Part shown: positions 58,876 through 64,000 of the stretch, one piece after another
Layout of the letters: every line of letters starts with the position of its first letter
How positions within the stretch are numbered: the stretch's first letter is position 1
Assembly: GCF_006716745.1 (NCBI RefSeq)
Contig: NZ_VFPP01000001.1
Span: 3,782,001 to 3,846,000 of the forward strand
DNA length: 64,000 nucleotides
Origin: Saccharothrix saharensis
GTDB taxonomy: Bacteria > Actinomycetota > Actinomycetes > Mycobacteriales > Pseudonocardiaceae
Direction of reading: 5' to 3'
Position numbers and translations under genes: made by a program
Notes under the pieces: generated by a model
Database searches by the model: none
What the model was told of the DNA's origin: nothing
What the model saw: the letters and a program-made list of their open reading frames with translations, nothing else

Positions 58876-58986
58876 CTAGAGCATCGACACGGCGACCGCG
58901 AAGAACAGCAGCGCGAGGCTCAGCACGAGGTGCGCGACCGAGGGAGCCTCGTACCTCCCGGCGCGGCACAGCGACGGCTCGGTCAC
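58876..58986 (-). CDS. Small hydrophobic protein, 36 aa (tentative)
   Basis: A short frame from GTG at 58986 encodes a 36-residue protein whose last 20 residues form one membrane helix (HLVLSLALLFFAVAVSML). GAGAGG stands 12-17 bases upstream. The hydrophobic run and actinobacterial codon bias favour a real small membrane protein upstream of the prenyl synthase, but no homologue is recalled. Confidence 0.35.
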   Translation of the reverse strand: MTEPSLCRAGRYEAPSVAHLVLSLALLFFAVAVSML

Positions 58987-59098
58987 CACGCGTCGCCGAC
59001 CTCTCGTCGAACCCGCCGCACGCCACGTGTGCGCGTCATTCGCATTCCTTCCCGACACATTCCCCACACCTTCGGCGTCGGAATTGCGGGCCGGTTCG

Positions 59099-59572
59099 TT
59101 ACCCGTTATCACGCTTTCGCAGACTCTCTTCCGCCTCGGCGAGCAGCCGGGCCCGGTCCTGCCGGGCCAGCCGCTTCCGTTCCCGCTCCCGCACCCATGC
59201 TCGCACGTCGTCGGCACCCAGGCCGACCGCCTCGCGGTAGAACTCGTCCCCGAACCACCACCACACCCGAATGCCGTACCGGGCAATGCGCACGGGCTGT
59301 TCCCGACGCAACACGTCCAGTGACGGAAAATCGACGACCAGCACCGGCGGACACCCCGTGCCGACGAAGAAATACCTTTTCCGGAACGCCAGACCGCGGT
59401 CGGTGAAGAATCCGGCGTTGGGGTCGGGCACCAGCCCGCCGGGCGACGTCACGGGCCGCGGCCGGGCGAACGCGGGCGTCTCGGGCCACGACCGGCGGCG
59501 CACCGCGACCACCACGGCGACCACCACCGCGGCGGCGAGCAGCACGACGACCCCGACGACGACCCCGGACAT
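59099..59572 (-). CDS. Membrane-anchored hypothetical protein, 157 aa
   Basis: A 157-residue protein with one N-terminal helix (residues 3-24) and a cytoplasmic-looking domain (40-125, FAFRKRYFFVG-like strand, then PVLVVDFPSLDVLRREQPVRIARYGIRVWWWFGDEFY). The C-terminal helix is rich in Arg and Glu. No family is recognised. It is divergent from ptpA with 59 bases between starts, so they may share a control region. Confidence 0.6.
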   Translation of the reverse strand: MSGVVVGVVVLLAAAVVVAVVVAVRRRSWPETPAFARPRPVTSPGGLVPDPNAGFFTDRGLAFRKRYFFVGTGCPPVLVVDFPSLDVLRREQPVRIARYGIRVWWWFGDEFYREAVGLGADDVRAWVRERERKRLARQDRARLLAEAEESLRKRDNG

Positions 59573-59631
59573 CCCTGATCCCCCAACACGAGCCGGTCGT
59601 GGGAGCGCTCGACCTGGCAGACTGACCCGCC

Positions 59632-60093
59632 GTGGCGCTGACCGTCTCGTTCATCTGCACCGGCAACATCTGCCGTTCCCCCGTGGCCGCGATCATATTC
59701 CGCGAGCACCTGCGCCGGGCCGGGCTGGGTGACCTCGTGGAGGTGACCAGCGCGGGCACCGGCGGCTGGCACGTGGGCGACCCGGCCGACCCGCGCGCGG
59801 AGAAGTCGTTGGCCGACAACGGATACCCGACCGAGCACGTCGCCGCCCAGGTGGGCGGGAACCACCTCGACGCCGACCTGCTGGTGGCGTTGGACTCCGG
59901 GCACGCCCGGTCGCTGCGGCGGATGGTCGGCGACCCGGAGCGGGTGCGGCTGCTGCGCTCGTTCGACCCGGACGCGGACGGCGTGGACGTGCCCGACCCG
60001 TACTACGGCGACAAGGCCGGCTTCGACCGCGTGGTGGACATGGTGGAGGCCGCCGTGCCCGGTCTGCTGGCGTGGGTGCGCGAACGGCTGTGA
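59632..60093 (+). CDS. ptpA: Low-molecular-weight protein tyrosine phosphatase
   Basis: A 153-residue LMW-PTP. The P-loop is FICTGNICRSP (C-X5-R-S) near the N-terminus, and the general acid is in VPDPYYGD. It corresponds to M. tuberculosis PtpA (Rv2234), next to SURF1 and CobD as here. It removes phosphate from tyrosines; substrates in this organism are unknown. GTG start. Its TGA overlaps the GTG of the fructosamine kinase-like gene. Confidence 0.94.
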   Translation: MALTVSFICTGNICRSPVAAIIFREHLRRAGLGDLVEVTSAGTGGWHVGDPADPRAEKSLADNGYPTEHVAAQVGGNHLDADLLVALDSGHARSLRRMVGDPERVRLLRSFDPDADGVDVPDPYYGDKAGFDRVVDMVEAAVPGLLAWVRERL

Positions 60094-60920
60094 CACCGGC
60101 GGAGGCGGCGGAGCACCTGACCGGGGCGAAGGCGGTCGGGGTGCGGCAGCTCGGCGGCGCGGTGTGGGAGGTCGGGCTCGCCGGCGGTGACCGCGTGGTC
60201 GTGAAGCGGCACGACGAGCCGGGCGCGGCACGGGCCGAGGTCGCGTCGCTGCGGTGGTTGGCCGTGCCCGACGGCCCGCCGACGCCGGGGGTGCGCGGGC
60301 AGGACGGGCGGTGGCTGGCCCTCGACCCGGTCGAACCGGGCCCTCCGTCGCCGCGGGCCGCCGAGGAGTTCGGGCGGCGGCTCGCGGCGTTGCACGCGGC
60401 CGGCGCGCCCGCGTTCGGCGCGCCACCACCCGGCGGTCCCGCGGACGCGTCGATCGGCCTGGCGCCGATGCGCAACGTCGCGTCCGGCGACTGGGCGGAG
60501 TGGTTCGCCGAGCACCGGATCGGCCGCTACGCCCGCCTCGCCGTGGACGCGGGCGCGATGACCGCCACCGAGGCGCGGACCGTCGAGGGCGTGCGGGTGG
60601 CGGCGCCGGACGAGCCGCCCGCCCGGCTGCACGGCGACCTGTGGAGCGGCAACGTGCACTGGGCCGCCGACGGCCGCGCGTGGCTGATCGACCCCGCCGC
60701 CCACGGCGGCCACCGGGAGAGCGACCTGGCCATGCTCGCCCTGTTCGGCTGCCCGCACCTGGACCGCGTGCTCGCCGCCTACGACGAGGCCGCGCCGCTG
60801 GCCGCCGGCTGGCGCGACCGCGTGCCGCTGCACCAGCTGTTCCCGCTGCTCGTGCACGCCGCGCTGTTCGGCCGCGGCTACGCCCGACAGGCGGTGGCCG
60901 CGGCCCGATCGCTGCGATGA
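60090..60920 (+). CDS. Fructosamine kinase / ketosamine-3-kinase family protein
   Basis: A 276-residue protein-kinase-like fold. The ATP-binding Lys is in DRVVVKRHDEPG, the catalytic loop is LHGDLWSGNVHW, and the metal-binding Asp is in LIDPAAHGGHRESDLAML, all typical of fructosamine kinases that repair glycated proteins. The GTG overlaps the ptpA stop (GTGA), so kinase and phosphatase are translated together. Confidence 0.9.
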   Translation: MTPAEAAEHLTGAKAVGVRQLGGAVWEVGLAGGDRVVVKRHDEPGAARAEVASLRWLAVPDGPPTPGVRGQDGRWLALDPVEPGPPSPRAAEEFGRRLAALHAAGAPAFGAPPPGGPADASIGLAPMRNVASGDWAEWFAEHRIGRYARLAVDAGAMTATEARTVEGVRVAAPDEPPARLHGDLWSGNVHWAADGRAWLIDPAAHGGHRESDLAMLALFGCPHLDRVLAAYDEAAPLAAGWRDRVPLHQLFPLLVHAALFGRGYARQAVAAARSLR

Positions 60921-60927
60921 TGACCAC

Positions 60928-61491
60928 ATGGGGATCACGGCGTTCGAACGCGACGACTGGCAGTGGCTCAACGAGCCGCGCACGTGGAGCACCGAGGGCG
61001 GCCTGACCGTCACCAGCGATCCGGAGACCGACTTCTGGCGCACCACCCACCACGGCTACGACCGCGGCAGCGGCCACGTGCTCGGGGTGCCCCTGACCGG
61101 CGACTTCACCGTCACCGCGACGTTCACCGCGGACTACGCCGCCCAGTACGACCAGGCCGGCGTCGCGCTGTGGCTGGACGAGCGGAACTGGATCAAGGCC
61201 GGGGTCGAGCTGGTCGACGACGAGTTCCAGGTCAGCACGGTCGTGACGCGGGAGTTCTCGGACTGGTCCGTGGTGCCCGCGGGTCGCGTCGGCCGGGTCA
61301 CGATCGCGGCCGTGCGCGAGGGTGACGCGGTGACCGTCCGCTACGGCGCGGGCGACGCCGAGCCGACGACCCTGCTGCGGCTGGCGTACTTCCCGCCCGA
61401 GGTCCGGACGCTGGTCGGCGTGATGGCGGCCGCGCCGACGGGTCCCGGCTTCACCACGCGCTTCGACCGGGTGCAGGTCACAACGGCTTAG
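60928..61491 (+). CDS. DUF1349 protein
   Basis: A 187-residue beta-jelly-roll protein of DUF1349 (concanavalin/YesU-like). Diagnostic segments are TDFWRTTHHGYDRGSGH, DQAGVALWLDERNWIKAGVE and the late GVMAAAPTGPGFTTRFD. It has no signal peptide. A carbohydrate-related role is assumed for the family but unproven. It starts seven bases after the kinase stop. Confidence 0.88.
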   Translation: MGITAFERDDWQWLNEPRTWSTEGGLTVTSDPETDFWRTTHHGYDRGSGHVLGVPLTGDFTVTATFTADYAAQYDQAGVALWLDERNWIKAGVELVDDEFQVSTVVTREFSDWSVVPAGRVGRVTIAAVREGDAVTVRYGAGDAEPTTLLRLAYFPPEVRTLVGVMAAAPTGPGFTTRFDRVQVTTA

Positions 61492-61507
61492 GGCTTACCG
61501 TGGTCAC

Positions 61508-62311
61508 GTGCGGTTGAGGTTCCTGTTGCAGCCCGGGTGGCTGGCGTTGACGCTGGTCGTCTGGGTGTTCGCGGGCGCTTGCTTCACGCTGCTGGCGCCG
61601 TGGCAGTTCGACCGCGACACCGAGCGCGACGCGCAGAACAGCGCGGTCGTGTCGTCCCTGCGCACCGACCCGGTGCCGGTCGCCACGCTGCTCGACCGGC
61701 CGAACGCCGAGGTCGAGTGGCGGCGCGTCACGCTGACCGGTCGCTACCTGCCCGAGGGGCAGGCGGTGGCGCGGCTGCGGACCGTGCAGGGCGAGGCCGC
61801 GTTCGAGGTGCTGACGCCGTTCCGGCTGGCCGAGGGGCCGGTCGTGCTGGTCGACCGGGGTTACGTGCGGCCGGTCAACGGCATCAAGGTGCCCGACCTG
61901 GACCCCGTGCCGACCGGCGACGTGACGCTGGTCGCACTGGCCCGCCGGGACGAGTCCGACGACCGGGACGCGTTCCGGGAGGACGCGCACCGGCAGGTGT
62001 ACGCGGTGAACTCGGCCGTGGTCGGCCGGGCCGCCGGGCTCGACCTGCGACCGGGCTACTTCCAGCTCACCGAGGGCCAGCCGGGCGTGACGGAGGCGCT
62101 GCCGCTGCCGAAGCTGGACGCCGGACCGTTCTTCTCCTACGCGTTGCAGTGGATCGCGTTCGGCGCGATGGCGCTGGGCGGCTGGCTGTACTTCACCGCC
62201 CGCGAGATCCGGCCCGGCGGCGCGCTGCGCGAGGACGCGGGCACGTCGAAGGTCAGGCGGAAGTCCGTCGCCGAACAGCTCGCCGAAGACGAGGCCGCGC
62301 CAGCGCGATGA
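61508..62311 (+). CDS. SURF1-family cytochrome oxidase assembly protein
   Basis: A 267-residue SURF1-like protein. Two transmembrane helices (about 10-30 and near 208-226) flank a periplasmic domain. Family motifs: LAPWQFDRDTERDA, WRRVTLTGRYLP, and VDRGYVRP. It helps insert heme into cytochrome c oxidase. It corresponds to Rv2235 next to PtpA and CobD. GTG start. The 3' end overlaps the convergent cobD by 59 bases. Confidence 0.92.
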   Translation: MRLRFLLQPGWLALTLVVWVFAGACFTLLAPWQFDRDTERDAQNSAVVSSLRTDPVPVATLLDRPNAEVEWRRVTLTGRYLPEGQAVARLRTVQGEAAFEVLTPFRLAEGPVVLVDRGYVRPVNGIKVPDLDPVPTGDVTLVALARRDESDDRDAFREDAHRQVYAVNSAVVGRAAGLDLRPGYFQLTEGQPGVTEALPLPKLDAGPFFSYALQWIAFGAMALGGWLYFTAREIRPGGALREDAGTSKVRRKSVAEQLAEDEAAPAR

Positions 62312-63221
62312 CCGCGGTCACGGCCGCCGCCGACGCGCCGACCACCCGCGACAGCTCCACCGCCCGCGTCACGTGCCCGGCGTCGGGGTTGCGGCCGTGC
62401 CCGAGCACCGGCCGGTCCTCCGCGCCGTGCGCGTACACCGTGCGGCCGCCCAGCCGGACCTCCAGCGCGCCCGCGAACGCCGCCTCGACCTGGCCCGCGT
62501 TGGGGCTCGGGTGCGCCGCCGCGTCTCGCCGCCACGTCCGCCACGCCTCGCCCGCCGACCCGCCGACGACCGGCGCGCCCGCCACCGTGAGCAGCGCGGC
62601 CAGCCGCGAGGGCAGCAGGTTCGCCACGTCGTCCAGGCGGGCCGAGGCCCAGCCGAACCGGCGGTACCGCTCGTTGCGGTGGCCGACCATGGCGTCCAGG
62701 GTGTTCGCCGCGCGGTAGCCGAGCAGCCCCGGCACGCCCGCGACCGCACCCCAGAACAGCGGGGCCACCACGGCGTCGGACGTGTTCTCGGCCACGGACT
62801 CGACGGTCGCCTTCGCCAGGCCGAGCGTGTCGAGCTTGCGCGGTTCCCGCCCGCAGAGGTTGGGCAAACGATTGCGCGCCGCTTCGAGGTCTCCGCCGTC
62901 CAGCTCGCGGCCCATCGCGGTGCCCTCGTCGGCCAACGACGACCCGCCGAGCACGACCCACGTGGCCGCGGCGGTGGTCAGCACCTGCAGGACCGGGCTG
63001 CGCCGGCCGAGCCGCTCCACCGCGACGCCGGCCAGGACCGTGCCGCCGACGAGCACCGCCGTGTGGGCCACGCCGCCCACCCGGTGGTCGCGGTACAGCT
63101 TGCGCTCCAGCGCCGCCGCCGCACGTCCGAACCCCGCTACCGGGTGATACTTCTCGGGGTCGCCGAACACCGCGTCAGCGGCCACGCCCAGCACCAACCC
63201 CACCGCGCGCCCCAGACTCAC
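62253..63221 (-). CDS. cobD: Adenosylcobinamide-phosphate synthase
   Basis: A 322-residue polytopic protein of the CobD/CbiB family, which attaches aminopropanol (phosphate) to adenosylcobyric acid. Signatures: VADAVFGDPEKYHPVAGFG at the start, ESVAENTSDAVVAPLFWGAVAG, RAANTLDAMVGHRNERYRRFGWASARLDDVANLLPSRL, and HPSPNAGQVEAAFAGAL. It corresponds to Rv2236c. With the CobC-like enzyme and phosphatase domain earlier, it marks a cobalamin-assembly neighbourhood. Confidence 0.95.
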   Translation of the reverse strand: MSLGRAVGLVLGVAADAVFGDPEKYHPVAGFGRAAAALERKLYRDHRVGGVAHTAVLVGGTVLAGVAVERLGRRSPVLQVLTTAAATWVVLGGSSLADEGTAMGRELDGGDLEAARNRLPNLCGREPRKLDTLGLAKATVESVAENTSDAVVAPLFWGAVAGVPGLLGYRAANTLDAMVGHRNERYRRFGWASARLDDVANLLPSRLAALLTVAGAPVVGGSAGEAWRTWRRDAAAHPSPNAGQVEAAFAGALEVRLGGRTVYAHGAEDRPVLGHGRNPDAGHVTRAVELSRVVGASAAAVTAVIALARPRLRRAVRRRTSA

Positions 63222-63272
63222 ACGGGCACGGTAGCCCGCACGTGTCGGACCGCCGCATTAGGGTGGCGCACC

Positions 63273-64000
63273 GTGGAACCAGCCGGCCGCCTCAAGCTCT
63301 ACGCGTACCTGGACGCCCGTGATCACCAGCGCACCTACCTGGCGATCATGCGGTTGTTCACGTCCACGCTGCTGGCCGACCTGTCCGCGGGCGAGGTCGC
63401 GGGCGCGCTGGCGGGCGCCGAGCGGGAGGGCCGGGTCGAGCCGGGCGAGTCCCGCATCGAGAACGTGATCAACCGGCTGCGGCAGCTCGTCGAGTGGGGC
63501 AACCTGGTGCAGGGCAGGCGCGAGGTGGTGGCCACCAGCATCGCCGAGTTCCAGCACGGCAGCGTGCGCTACCAGGTCAGCAAGCTCGCCGTGCGGGTGC
63601 AGCGGGACGTGGACGAGCTGCTGCGCGTCCCCGAGGGTGCGCGGGAGGTGTCGCGGGAGCTGCTGCCCGCCGTGGAACGCGGCCTGGACCGGCTGGGCCG
63701 GTCGCTGTCGGAGGCGCTGATCAGCGGCGCGCCGCGCTCGCGGGAGGTGCTGGCCGAGCAGGTCACCACGCTGTTCCTCCAGCACGCCGAGCTGGCCGCG
63801 ACCGTGCGCGACTTCTACGCCTACCTGGGCCAGGTCGTGACGCGGCACCACCTGGCGCCGGAGGAGATCTCCGGGTTCCGCAACCTGCTGGTCGAGTACA
63901 TCCAGATGGTCGTGGAGGACGTGCTGCGGCACACCCCGGCCATCGCCGACGCCCTGGCCCGGGTGAACTCCGCCCGCTCGGAGCTGCTGCGGCTGCTGGG
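63273..64000 (+). CDS. jetA: DUF2397 protein, JetA of a type II Wadjet system (truncated by window end)
   Basis: At least 242 residues are visible with no stop before base 64000. The start LKLYAYLDARDHQRTYLAIMRLF, then VINRLRQLVEWGNLVQGRREVVATSIAEFQHGSVRYQVSKLA, is the DUF2397/TIGR02677 signature. This family is the JetA (MksF, kleisin-like) subunit of type II Wadjet, an SMC-like condensin with nuclease that restricts plasmids. The other genes (DUF2398 JetB, SMC-like JetC, DUF2399-type JetD) would lie beyond the window. GTG at 63273 with AGGGTGG upstream; the gene is divergent from cobD. Confidence 0.85.
   Translation, partial: MEPAGRLKLYAYLDARDHQRTYLAIMRLFTSTLLADLSAGEVAGALAGAEREGRVEPGESRIENVINRLRQLVEWGNLVQGRREVVATSIAEFQHGSVRYQVSKLAVRVQRDVDELLRVPEGAREVSRELLPAVERGLDRLGRSLSEALISGAPRSREVLAEQVTTLFLQHAELAATVRDFYAYLGQVVTRHHLAPEEISGFRNLLVEYIQMVVEDVLRHTPAIADALARVNSARSELLRLL

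Overview
This 64-kb window is chromosomal DNA of a high-GC actinomycete. Codon use (third-position G/C, many GTG and some TTG starts), an rRNA operon without tRNAs in its spacer, DUF5753/DUF397 pairs, LysX, F420 metabolism (NpdG) and mycobacteria-like gene order all point to Actinomycetia. The mix of mycobacterial and streptomycete traits suggests Pseudonocardiales, perhaps near Saccharothrix, Lentzea or Actinosynnema; the genus is an inference.

Layout. 1-5.2 kb: a PiT phosphate transporter with an upstream PHO-box-like array, a class I amidotransferase, a rhodanese divergent from an Lrp/AsnC regulator, a tandem DUF2975 pair plus small HTH protein behind a 31-bp dyad, and a GNAT. 5.2-10.85 kb: a complete rRNA operon on the minus strand (16S-23S-5S) with three tandem promoters, an RNase III-type 23S processing stem and a rho-independent terminator. 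10.8-23.6 kb: a very large two-glycosyltransferase/FkbM methyltransferase protein coupled to glnA2, the lprG-P55 pair, a DUF308 membrane protein, NAD synthetase and a Hip1-like lipoprotein hydrolase. 23.6-33.6 kb: small regulators and accessory enzymes (DUF4287, DUF5753/DUF397, MmyB-like regulator, SDR, TetR with a zinc ribbon, beta-helix protein), then lysX and an alpha/beta hydrolase. 33.8-38.7 kb: panB, then a candidate RiPP mini-locus: a 36-codon acidic peptide, an intergenic hairpin, a stand-alone YcaO protein and a prolyl aminopeptidase, followed by a membrane-anchored pentapeptide-repeat protein. 38.7-42.5 kb: a metal-receptor protein, NpdG, a decayed TetR pseudogene and an RNB ribonuclease. 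42.5-51 kb: a tightly coupled type IV secretion-like operon (VirB2-like, VirB3-like, VirB4, a 42-aa protein, VirB6-like, a linker protein, a muralytic NlpC/P60 enzyme) divergent from a ParB-like RHH protein; no relaxase or coupling ATPase is visible. 51-54 kb: a secreted DUF6345 protein, rnpB and an FMN reductase behind a long dyad. 54-63.2 kb: a block following the M. tuberculosis Rv2228c-Rv2236c order (RNase H/phosphatase, zinc ribbon, Nif3, CobC, PtpA, SURF1, CobD), with a prenyl synthase, fructosamine kinase and DUF1349 protein inserted. The right edge cuts a DUF2397 gene, the JetA component of a type II Wadjet defence system.

Taken together with glnA2, hip1, panB, lprG and P55, much of the window is a rearranged version of conserved mycobacterial neighbourhoods, broken by an rRNA operon and by accessory islands. 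The most promising undescribed item is the peptide-YcaO-peptidase locus at 34.85-37.3 kb. The T4SS-like operon and the truncated Wadjet locus come next.
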